Shown here in pieces: positions 16,349-22,896 of a stretch of DNA of 64,000 nt. The stretch lies in contig CAVZBZ010000002.1 of NCBI GenBank assembly GCA_963773665.1, positions 310,001 through 374,000 of the forward strand, given 5' to 3'. The notes beneath the pieces are model-generated. The model searched no databases. It saw only the letters and a program-made list of their open reading frames with translations, and was not told the DNA's origin. This DNA is from DATJLY01 sp963773665 (GTDB lineage Bacteria; Pseudomonadota; Alphaproteobacteria; ATCC43930; CGMCC-115725). Within the stretch, counting starts at the first letter, position 1; every line of letters begins with the position of its first letter. A program made the translations under genes and the position numbers.

Positions 16349-16558
16349 ATGAACAACGAAACGACGACACCAGTGAAGCGGCAACTCCTTTCGTCTCAGG
16401 ATGTGCAGGAGGAATTCGGCATCCCGCGCGTGACGCTCGAAGTGTGGCGCTGTCGGCGAAAGGGACCGCCGTTCGTGCGAATTGGCACGGCCATTCGTTA
16501 CGACAGGACCGCCCTCGAAGCATGGCTCACGGCCAACACCGTCACGCCCGCCGCATGA
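16349..16558 (+). CDS. AlpA/excisionase-type helix-turn-helix protein
   Basis: The 69-residue protein has a winged-HTH pattern: LLSSQDVQEEFGIPRVTLEV, then WRCRRKGPPFVRIGTAIRYD with a final helix ALEAWLTA. This is the layout of AlpA/MerR-like regulators that act as excisionase or activator in P4-like satellites and integrative elements. It is preceded by an AT-rich gap with its own promoter potential (16214-16348) and followed by a terminator-like hairpin, so it is probably its own transcription unit. Confidence 0.85.
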   Translation: MNNETTTPVKRQLLSSQDVQEEFGIPRVTLEVWRCRRKGPPFVRIGTAIRYDRTALEAWLTANTVTPAA

Positions 16559-16572
16559 CGGCATAAACAGAA

Positions 16573-16594
16573 CGGCGGCCCGCGAAGGCCGCCG
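16573..16594 (+). terminator. Hairpin after the AlpA-like gene
   Basis: CGGCGGCC (16573-16580) and GGCCGCCG (16587-16594) form a perfect 8-bp stem with a CGCGAA loop. No T run follows. It lies in the 101-bp gap before the next gene. Confidence 0.4.
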
Positions 16595-16659
16595 CTCCAT
16601 GAAGCGCAAACACCGTCGTTCGATTCCCAGCGATCAACGGGCCGAAAAGGAACTTGAGC

Positions 16660-16893
16660 ATGTCCACATTACCAATTCACCGCCGTTTTCACAATATCTG
16701 CTCGCTCGATGACCGGCCGATCGAGCGCGTGCTTGACCGGGCGGCGGCGCGCGGCCTCCACGGGGTCGCCGCACTGCTTGACGATATTGGGCGGGAGCTT
16801 GGCGGCGATGCCGGTCGCGAGATTCGTGCGATTTTGGAGCGATACGCGATCAACGAGCCGCCGCTGCTCGGCGCGATCGAGTATCGCCGATGA
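16660..16893 (+). CDS. Hypothetical protein upstream of the primase gene, 77 residues
   Basis: The protein begins MSTLPIHRRFHNICSLDDRP and continues as two amphipathic helices (IERVLDRAAARGLHGVAALL and an RELGGDAGREIRAILERYAI segment). The ATG at 16660 has AAGGA 9 nt upstream. Its stop overlaps the start of the Toprim gene by ATGA, so it is expected to act in the same replication unit. No domain is recognised. Confidence 0.7.
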   Translation: MSTLPIHRRFHNICSLDDRPIERVLDRAAARGLHGVAALLDDIGRELGGDAGREIRAILERYAINEPPLLGAIEYRR

Positions 16894-17771
16894 CCGCCGC
16901 CGAAATTGCGCGCGCGCTCGGCGGCGCGCGCCGTGAGGGCCGCGAGTGGCGATGCCGCTGTCCGCTGCACGGCGGACGCTCGCTCTTACTGCGCGATGGC
17001 GCCGATGGGCTTCTCGCCTACTGTCACGGCGGATGCGACGATGGCGCGGTGTATGCCGAATTGCGGCGTCGCGGCCTTGTAGAAGGTCGGACAGGAGACC
17101 AACAGCACCGTCAATTCCGTTACGTCGAGACCGAACTTCATCAACGCGACGATGCAATCCGAACCGCGCGAGCGCTCACGATCTGGCGTGAGGCAATGCC
17201 AGCCGCCGGCACGATCGCCGAAACCTATCTTCGCTCGCGCGGAATCGTGGTGCGCCCGCCGCCGAGCCTTCGATTTCATCCGCGCTGCCCGCATCCGAGC
17301 GGCGTCATGTTCCCGGCCTTGGTCGCGCTCGTGCAGCATGTCGAACATGGGCCGGTCGCAATTCATCGGACCTTTTTGAAGCCGGACGGCTCGGGCAAGG
17401 TGGACACGACACCTGACAAGGCGAGTCTTGGTCCCGTCAGTGGCGGCGCGATTAGGCTCGGCATACTCCGTGCCGGTCAATGGCTCGCCATCGGCGAAGG
17501 CATCGAAACGACATTGAGCGTCATGCAAGCGGGCGGGTTGCCCGGCTGGGCGGCGCTGTCGGCCGGCGGCATCCGCTCCCTCGTCCTGCCGCCCGAAGCC
17601 CGCATGGTTGTGATCTGCGCCGATAACGATTTGAACGGCGTCGGTCAACGCGCCGCTCATGACGCCGCCGAACGTTGGCTCGCCGAAGGCCGGCGCGTGC
17701 GCATCGCCGTGCCAAGCCAACCCGGTGACTTCAACGATCTTATTCGGGGGATGGCGTATGAAGCTGCTTAA
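16890..17771 (+). CDS. Primase-like protein with CHC2-type zinc finger and Toprim domain
   Basis: The 293-residue protein has a zinc-binding N-terminus: C24-PL-H27, then C45-H-GG-C49. The Toprim core has the catalytic glutamate E203 in AIGEGIETTLS and the acidic pair D245-x-D247 in VICADNDLNG. This is the pattern of phage and satellite primases of the DUF7146/Toprim_3 kind, which probably prime the element's own replication. It has no helicase part of its own; the overlapping next gene (DUF3987) may provide it. ATGA overlap upstream, 14-nt overlap downstream. Confidence 0.9.
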   Translation: MTAAEIARALGGARREGREWRCRCPLHGGRSLLLRDGADGLLAYCHGGCDDGAVYAELRRRGLVEGRTGDQQHRQFRYVETELHQRDDAIRTARALTIWREAMPAAGTIAETYLRSRGIVVRPPPSLRFHPRCPHPSGVMFPALVALVQHVEHGPVAIHRTFLKPDGSGKVDTTPDKASLGPVSGGAIRLGILRAGQWLAIGEGIETTLSVMQAGGLPGWAALSAGGIRSLVLPPEARMVVICADNDLNGVGQRAAHDAAERWLAEGRRVRIAVPSQPGDFNDLIRGMAYEAA

Positions 17772-19098
17772 CGCGGGCGAGGCGAAGGCACGCCTCATCA
17801 TTAATGAGGCACCGGAGATCATTGTGCCAACGCCCGAAGTCCGCGATTTCCCGGTGCTGGCGAAAGAAGCATACATCGGCCTTCCCGGCTCGATCGTGCG
17901 CATGATCGAGCCGCACACGGAGAGCGATCCCGTTGCTATTCTCCTCAACCTACATTCGTTCTTCGGGAATGTCGTCGGTAACGGGCCGTTTTATCTGGTC
18001 GAAGGCACCAAGCACGGCGCCAATCTCTTCGTCCTTCAAGTGGGGGATAGTTCAAAGGCACGTAAGGGAACGGGCGCCGATCGCGTGAGGCAATTGTTTC
18101 GCTATGCCGATGAAGATTGGACGACCCGCCGTTATCAGACCGGCCTAAGCAGCGGAGAGGGCGTGATCTGGGAGGTTCGCAACCCGATTACGCGCATGGT
18201 GAAAGAAGGAGACGGTCCCGGCGCGCAAATGGTGGAGAAGGAGATTGACGCCGGAGTAGCCGACAAGCGGCTGATGATCGTTGAATCCGAATTTGCCGGC
18301 GCGCTTCGCGCGATGCAGCGCGAGGGAAACATTCTCTCGCGCGTGCTTAGAGACGCATGGGACCGCGGCGATCTCGGCACCATGACCAAGACATCGCCGG
18401 CCAGAGCGACCGGCGCCTGCATCTCGATCGTCGGGCATATCACGGCGCCGGAATTGCGCGAATGTCTCGATCGCGTGGAAATGGGCAACGGCTTTGGTAA
18501 TCGGTTCCTGTTCGCGTGCGTCAGGCGGTCCAAGTTCCTGCCTTTCGGCGGCAGTCTCAGCGACGATGAGATAGATGGCATGAGCAACACACTCGCCGAC
18601 GCAATCGCGCGGGCCAGGACTATCGGGCGCGTCACTATGAGCCCGGAAGCGGCCGAGGGTTGGGAAAAAACCTATCCGCAGTTATCTGCCGATCGCCCCG
18701 GTTTGCTCGGGGCATTGACGGCGCGCGCCGAGGCTCAGGTGGTCAGGCTCGCAATGATCTATGCCTTATGGGACGGAAAGGCCCGGATCGATCTACAGCA
18801 CCTTATGGCGGCAATGGCGGTTTGGGAATTCGCCAGCGCATCGGTCGAATACATCTTCGGCGACAGCCTCGGCAACGTCGTGGCCGACGCGATCTTGAGC
18901 GCCCTACGCCACGCGTCGGCTGGGCTGACCAGGACCGATATCGCCGGACTGTTCTCGCGAAACGTTCCAGCTAATCAGATCGCGTTGGGCCTCGGAGAGC
19001 TGGACCGGCGCGGCCTCGCGGCGCGGCGCAAGACCATGCCGGCCTCGGGGGTTGGCCGGCCTACCGAGACATGGTTCACGACAAAGGAAGCTTCCTGA
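17758..19098 (+). CDS. DUF3987 protein (replication/helicase-associated)
   Basis: The 446-residue protein matches DUF3987: an N-terminal alpha-rich stretch (LPGSIVRMIEPHTESDPVAI), the P-loop-like FVLQVGDSSKARKGTGADR (about 91-109), and the conserved GNGFGNRFLFACVRRSKFLP segment. The C-terminal 70 residues form a winged-helix-like domain (GLTRTDIAGLF). DUF3987 proteins normally accompany a Toprim primase in islands and satellites, probably as helicase or replication initiator. The leader/inverted-repeat locus starts 2 nt after its stop. Confidence 0.85.
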   Translation: MKLLNAGEAKARLIINEAPEIIVPTPEVRDFPVLAKEAYIGLPGSIVRMIEPHTESDPVAILLNLHSFFGNVVGNGPFYLVEGTKHGANLFVLQVGDSSKARKGTGADRVRQLFRYADEDWTTRRYQTGLSSGEGVIWEVRNPITRMVKEGDGPGAQMVEKEIDAGVADKRLMIVESEFAGALRAMQREGNILSRVLRDAWDRGDLGTMTKTSPARATGACISIVGHITAPELRECLDRVEMGNGFGNRFLFACVRRSKFLPFGGSLSDDEIDGMSNTLADAIARARTIGRVTMSPEAAEGWEKTYPQLSADRPGLLGALTARAEAQVVRLAMIYALWDGKARIDLQHLMAAMAVWEFASASVEYIFGDSLGNVVADAILSALRHASAGLTRTDIAGLFSRNVPANQIALGLGELDRRGLAARRKTMPASGVGRPTETWFTTKEAS

Positions 19099-19100
19099 CC

Positions 19101-19145
19101 ATGAAGACATTAATTCGTTTAATTCGTTTAATTCGTTCTTCCTAG
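19101..19145 (+). CDS. Putative 14-residue leader peptide with tandem rare codons
   Basis: ATG at 19101 starts MKTLIRLIRLIRSS and TAG ends it at 19145. The codons TTA-ATT-CGT occur three times in a row. TTA is very rare in this GC-rich DNA, so slow translation is expected. The frame begins 2 nt after the DUF3987 stop, close enough for re-initiation, and ends inside the left arm of the inverted repeat at 19112-19243. The same bases can also be read as three 9-bp iterons, so a DNA-level role is an alternative. Confidence 0.5.
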   Translation: MKTLIRLIRLIRSS

Positions 19146-19243
19146 AGACTCACAGTGGCATCGCTGCTCGATACCCTGAGACAGATCGCCGATAGCCAGC
19201 CGGCAGTCTCTAGGGAGTACGAAAAAAACGAAATTAACGAAAT
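19112..19243 (+). promoter_or_regulatory. Large imperfect inverted repeat with tandem 9-bp units
   Basis: The left arm (19112-19150) contains three TTTAATTCG-type units; the right arm (19205-19243) carries related complementary units. I count 33 of 39 pairs including one G-U, with the ten innermost pairs perfect (CCTAGAGACT / AGTCTCTAGG) and a 54-nt loop. The GTG start of the next gene (19155) is in the loop. Each arm is also coding: LIR-LIR-LIR on the left, EKNEINEI on the right. Either a translational control hairpin or an iteron/hairpin replication origin next to the primase genes would fit. Confidence 0.75.
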
Positions 19244-19604
19244 AATGCCTTCACAGCGGGAACCGATGGCGCGCTCTCCCGTGCTCGGCGCCGCCGATCT
19301 TCGTCCCCTCTATCATTCCATGGCTTCGCCGCTCAGGGGGTGGAATGCGGCGGCGGCCATCTGGCACCGCCAACATGGCGAGCGCGTCCCCGGCCATCTC
19401 TGTGCGGGCTGCGGCACGCCGCTCGATGGCGGGGCGGACGTGCTTCTCCTGCCGCATGGCGAGCGCGCTCATGCCGGCGGCGGCTATATGTGCGTCATCG
19501 CGTACGCGCGGCGCTGGAAGCGCGAGGCCGCCATGGCACTCACGGCTATCGGCATTCCGACGCCGCCCGAGATTGTGGCCGAGATTACGGAGCGCGACCC
19601 GTGA
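19155..19604 (+). CDS. Hypothetical protein with CxxC motif, 149 residues
   Basis: It starts with GTG in the loop of the inverted repeat. The N-terminus ASLLDTLRQIADSQPAVSRE then YEKNEINEI is encoded by the right arm. The main body holds CAGCGTPLDGG followed by HGERAH and a Cys in GGGYMCVIAYARRW, so it may bind zinc. The product is acidic at its end and overlaps the next gene by GTGA. No family is recognised. No clear Shine-Dalgarno precedes the GTG, which fits structure- or coupling-dependent translation. Confidence 0.65.
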   Translation: MASLLDTLRQIADSQPAVSREYEKNEINEIMPSQREPMARSPVLGAADLRPLYHSMASPLRGWNAAAAIWHRQHGERVPGHLCAGCGTPLDGGADVLLLPHGERAHAGGGYMCVIAYARRWKREAAMALTAIGIPTPPEIVAEITERDP

Positions 19605-19939
19605 GCCATCCTCTGACGCATTCCATCCGTCCAGTCGAACCCGGCTTCGGACCATGGGCCGGCGCGCTCGATCCCGTCGAACGAGTCGCCCGGCTGCGCT
19701 GCATGCGGGCACTGGCCGCCGTTCACGTAGGTTTCGACCACGAGCTTACGCGCGCTCTTGCCGAGGGCGAGCGTTCGCGCGCCGCGGCGACTCGGGCGCT
19801 CGTTGTCCTTGAAGCTCTTCCAGCCCTGCCGAGGCGTCGGATTCTAGCGTCCTTCGCCCTGTTGCATCGTCCGCAGGCGGGCAATGAGACCGGCGGCCCG
19901 CTCAGCCCCCCACGCAGCGCCGGAGAACGCCCACGGTAG
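19601..19939 (+). CDS. Hypothetical helical protein, 112 residues
   Basis: It starts at GTG 19601, overlapping the previous stop by GTGA. After HSIRPVEPGFGPWAGALDPV comes a strongly helical region rich in Ala, Arg and Leu (VERVARLRCMRALAAVHVGF, then ELTRALAEGERSRAAATRAL). The C-terminus is a low-complexity Pro/Ser/Gly/Arg tail. No known domain. It is the last gene before the divergent regulator region; the 123 bp that follow hold no feature I can support. Confidence 0.6.
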   Translation: MSHPLTHSIRPVEPGFGPWAGALDPVERVARLRCMRALAAVHVGFDHELTRALAEGERSRAAATRALVVLEALPALPRRRILASFALLHRPQAGNETGGPLSPPRSAGERPR

Positions 19940-20062
19940 GCGTGGCGGGCGGCGGCGTCTAACTGCGGCGGCGGCGAGATCGCGACGTGGCGGCAATGGG
20001 GCGCGGGCGACACGACCGCACAGAACCGTGGCGACTCGCTCATGCGCCAGATTCGGTAGTCG

Positions 20063-20476
20063 CTATAGCGCCCGCTCGCGTTTCTCCACGACGAATCGTC
20101 CCGTTGCCGGCTCGCGCGTAACCGTTTCGGGCGCCCGTCCGAACGGACGCTTGGGTTCGCTCTTTCGCTTTTCGATGAGGCCCGCGAGTTCATCCGCGAG
20201 TTGGCGCAGATAGACCGAGCGCGAACGGGCGAGTTCGCAAAGCGCCTCTAAGGTGTGGATCGGCGTTCGGAAACGGCCCTTACACCACCCGGCCACCGTG
20301 GGCCGTTCCGCGTTCGCCAAGATGGAGAGGCCGCGATAGTGCCAGCACGGCCATATAGCTTTCGCGAGGTGATAAACGATTCGCGCCTGTTCCTGGTGAG
20401 GTGTATTGGGCGGAATAACGCCTCGCGGCCTGTCGAGATTTAGGTACATGATTTTGGCTTCACAATAATATTCCAT
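20063..20476 (-). CDS. Putative helix-turn-helix regulator, divergently transcribed
   Basis: At 137 residues this is one of the few reverse genes in the element. A segment ILANAERPTVAGWCKGRFRT, then PIHTLEALCELARSRSVYLRQLADEL, has the helix-turn-recognition-helix look of Cro/CI-type DNA-binding proteins (A-x-R-x-T-V-x-x-W-x-x-G), but the match is loose. The basic C-terminal tail would suit DNA binding. ATG 20476 has AGGA 5 nt upstream. Its position, facing the late-type genes across an AT-rich gap, is typical for a repressor. Confidence 0.55.
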   Translation of the reverse strand: MEYYCEAKIMYLNLDRPRGVIPPNTPHQEQARIVYHLAKAIWPCWHYRGLSILANAERPTVAGWCKGRFRTPIHTLEALCELARSRSVYLRQLADELAGLIEKRKSEPKRPFGRAPETVTREPATGRFVVEKRERAL

Positions 20477-20540
20477 TGATTCCTAGTACCGCCATATTAC
20501 AATCACGACGGTTATAGTAAAGGGGTTGGGTTGTATTACC
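20477..20540. promoter_or_regulatory. AT-rich divergent promoter region of the element
   Basis: This 64-bp gap separates the putative regulator from the forward structural-type genes and is much richer in A+T than its surroundings (TATTACAATC, TTATAGTAAA). TTGTATTACCATGG at 20531-20544 overlaps the downstream start codon; a close relative, CTGTATTACATGGG, occurs at 27499-27512 in the other non-coding gap of the element. No confident -35/-10 pair can be fixed. Confidence 0.45.
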
Positions 20541-21188
20541 ATGGCTACTTCCAAAAATCCCGAGCCAACGATCGTAGGCGTTCCCGTGAAGCCGTGGCGT
20601 GCCTCTACGCCGGGCGTTGAAAGCCAGGCGCCTGCGCACGATCCCGTCGCTGGCCTAAACACGTTCCTGCCGCCTGCGCTCGTACATCAGGCGATTGCGC
20701 TGGCCAACGCCTTCATCGGTTCAAGCCTTGCCCTTCCGTGGAAGGTGAAGGCATGCGGTCTCTTCGGGCTTACGCCCGACCATATGACGCCGCTCAAGGG
20801 CGACAAGGAGTATGAGCAGAGGATCGCCGCTGTAGCAAATGGGCTGCCGCCCGCTGCGGAGCGTGCGCCGCTGTTCATAGATTTTTGCAACCGCGACCTC
20901 GCCGCTCGCATTCTAGTTCTTGCTGATGATTTTCTCGGTCACGGGCGGATGGGCTGGGCGCGCATGCTGACGCAGATGTTCGGTCTCGATCTCGCCGTTA
21001 CGGGCACCACTCGCGCCATGCTCGCCGACTTGGCGGATAAAGAATGGGTTGATGCCGATCCCGTCGCCCGCCTCACGTTATGCGAGGCGTACATGCTCAG
21101 ACCGCTCATGGTCGCACTCCAGCTTTTGCCTCCGATCGTCCCGAAGATCGAATCGTTTTTCGGCACGCAGAATGGTGACGCCGCATGA
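20541..21188 (+). CDS. Hypothetical protein, 215 residues, first gene of the virion-like block
   Basis: No family is recognised. After a polar proline-containing N-terminus (about 45 residues) the protein is largely helical: FLPPALVHQAIALANAFIGS, LPWKVKACGLFGLTPDHMTP, and a C-terminal hydrophobic helix LMVALQLLPPIVPKIESFFG. There is no signal peptide. It begins the tightly overlapping operon 20541-26161 (ATGA junctions). A role in the particle or in DNA handling is a guess from position. Confidence 0.7.
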   Translation: MATSKNPEPTIVGVPVKPWRASTPGVESQAPAHDPVAGLNTFLPPALVHQAIALANAFIGSSLALPWKVKACGLFGLTPDHMTPLKGDKEYEQRIAAVANGLPPAAERAPLFIDFCNRDLAARILVLADDFLGHGRMGWARMLTQMFGLDLAVTGTTRAMLADLADKEWVDADPVARLTLCEAYMLRPLMVALQLLPPIVPKIESFFGTQNGDAA

Positions 21189-21739
21189 GCACGAGATGGG
21201 TGGACGAAAGCGAGCTTTTAGGGATGGCCAATATCGTCCGCGCGACACGGGAGATTATGGCGCATCCGCAGGCGAGAAAGATGCTTCTAAACGCACAGAA
21301 GATTGTGAGCCCAAACGCCGTGATCCCGGAGATTGACGCGGCGGCGCCCGTTCACGCGGCCATCGAAGAGATTCGCGCCGAGCTTGCTGCCGCGCGCCAG
21401 GAACGGGAGGAAGAGTCGAACGCCAAGAAACTCGACGCCTTCAAACAGCAATGGGAGGAACAGCGTCAAACGCTGCTCGCTCGCTATGACGCCGCGACGG
21501 TCGAGGCGATCCAGCAGCACGCCGAGGCCGAGGGCATACCGTCGCTCCGCGTTGCCGCCGCCGATTGGGAAAAGCACGTCGCGCCCGCACGCGAGAGCGG
21601 CAACCCCTTCGCGGTCGATATCTTCAACCCCAGCCAAGACGCCGATGAGATTAAACGGTTGATGGAGACGCGCGGCGACGATGAGCGGGCCGTCAACACA
21701 ATGATCGGCAAGGCGTTGGCGGACGCAAGGCGGCGTTGA
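21185..21739 (+). CDS. Hypothetical coiled-coil protein, 184 residues
   Basis: It overlaps the previous gene by ATGA. The middle (about 60-115) is a long charged helix, AAIEEIRAELAAARQEREEE then SNAKKLDAFKQQWEEQRQTL, so coiled coil is likely. The C-terminus contains VDIFNPSQDADEIKRLMETR. Scaffold-like or tail-chaperone-like proteins of phages have similar composition, but no family can be named. Confidence 0.7.
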   Translation: MSTRWVDESELLGMANIVRATREIMAHPQARKMLLNAQKIVSPNAVIPEIDAAAPVHAAIEEIRAELAAARQEREEESNAKKLDAFKQQWEEQRQTLLARYDAATVEAIQQHAEAEGIPSLRVAAADWEKHVAPARESGNPFAVDIFNPSQDADEIKRLMETRGDDERAVNTMIGKALADARRR

Positions 21740-22893
21740 TGGCTGACCTCGACACGCAGTTCGACACATTACAACGCGGCGTGCGATCGCTTGCGCCGAC
21801 GCCGGCTCAAGGCGTCGCCGACACGCTCGGTCTCAATCAGTTTCAGGGACTCTTGGGAGCGGTCCAGAAGGCGTACCAAGGAAAAGAAGCGGCCGAAGCA
21901 CCTGTCTATGAGGAAGAGGCGAAGGCAATTCGGCAAGGCCGGGACGAGGAACAGCGGTTATTCTCGCAGATACCGGCTTACAATCCGCCGCCGCCGCCGG
22001 ATCAACGGCAGTATCAGACGGACCCCATTCGCAGCTTCGGCAGCGCCGCCTCGGTCTTCGGAATCCTAGCCTCCGGCCTAACCCACCAGCCTTTGGTAAA
22101 CAGTCTCAATGCCGCCGCCGCGGCCATTAACGCGCGGCGCGCAAATGACGACGACGCCTACAAAACCGCCTACCAAGCATGGCGCGACAACGTTTCGATA
22201 TTACGTGACCGTCACAACACCGCGATGGAGGAATGGCGCGCAATCCAAGACAGAAACAAAAACGATATCGCCTCATTCGAGGCTGAGGCCAGGGTGCACG
22301 CTGCAAAATGGCAAGACCAGATCGGTCTTGCGCAGATCGAGTCCGGCCTTATCGGCGATTACGCGAAGATTCAAGACGCCCGCCAAGCACTCTTTGCTCG
22401 GATGGATGAATCACAAGCCCGAATCGACGAAACGAAGCGTTATCACGATCTCATGATCTCGACGCGGATGCCTCCTGGCGAGGCGGCACGTATCACGTCA
22501 TTGAAGGACGCCGCGGATCGGGCGTCACAGGAATACACTTCGACACTTAACAGCAAATTCGGAAACGCCGACGATCCCGCCGTCAAAGCGGCAGCGGCGC
22601 AGCGTGATGCAGCGCGCGCAGCCTATAACGGTGAACTCGACAGGCTTGATCGGCAATACAGCAATCAAGAAACGCCGCCAGAGCCGGCTGCGTCTTCATT
22701 GCCGCCCGGTCTTCCCGATCCTGCGGGACAGGGGGAGGGAGCCCGCGCCGTTGACGCCGAAGGCAATACCGTGGCCATCATACGAAACGGGAAATGGGCG
22801 CCTCCTCAGAACCAAGTCACGATAAAGCCGCCAGCGCAGCAACAGATTGCTCCGGCGCCGGTTCCAAATTTCCCGCCAATGGGCGGGCTGTGA
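21739..22893 (+). CDS. Hypothetical long helical protein, phage-virion-like, 384 residues
   Basis: It begins ADLDTQFDTLQRGVRSLAPT. A small-residue-rich stretch (SFGSAASVFGILASGLTHQP) is followed by a long run of amphipathic helix (about 125-310, with YKTAYQAWRDNVSILRDRHN and further Q/D/R/A heptads). The last 70 residues are Pro/Gln-rich and disordered. ATG 21739 overlaps the previous stop by one base (TGATG). The layout recalls internal virion or tail-fibre-hub proteins of short-tailed phages. This is inference. Confidence 0.7.
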   Translation: MADLDTQFDTLQRGVRSLAPTPAQGVADTLGLNQFQGLLGAVQKAYQGKEAAEAPVYEEEAKAIRQGRDEEQRLFSQIPAYNPPPPPDQRQYQTDPIRSFGSAASVFGILASGLTHQPLVNSLNAAAAAINARRANDDDAYKTAYQAWRDNVSILRDRHNTAMEEWRAIQDRNKNDIASFEAEARVHAAKWQDQIGLAQIESGLIGDYAKIQDARQALFARMDESQARIDETKRYHDLMISTRMPPGEAARITSLKDAADRASQEYTSTLNSKFGNADDPAVKAAAAQRDAARAAYNGELDRLDRQYSNQETPPEPAASSLPPGLPDPAGQGEGARAVDAEGNTVAIIRNGKWAPPQNQVTIKPPAQQQIAPAPVPNFPPMGGL

Positions 22894-22896
22894 TAG

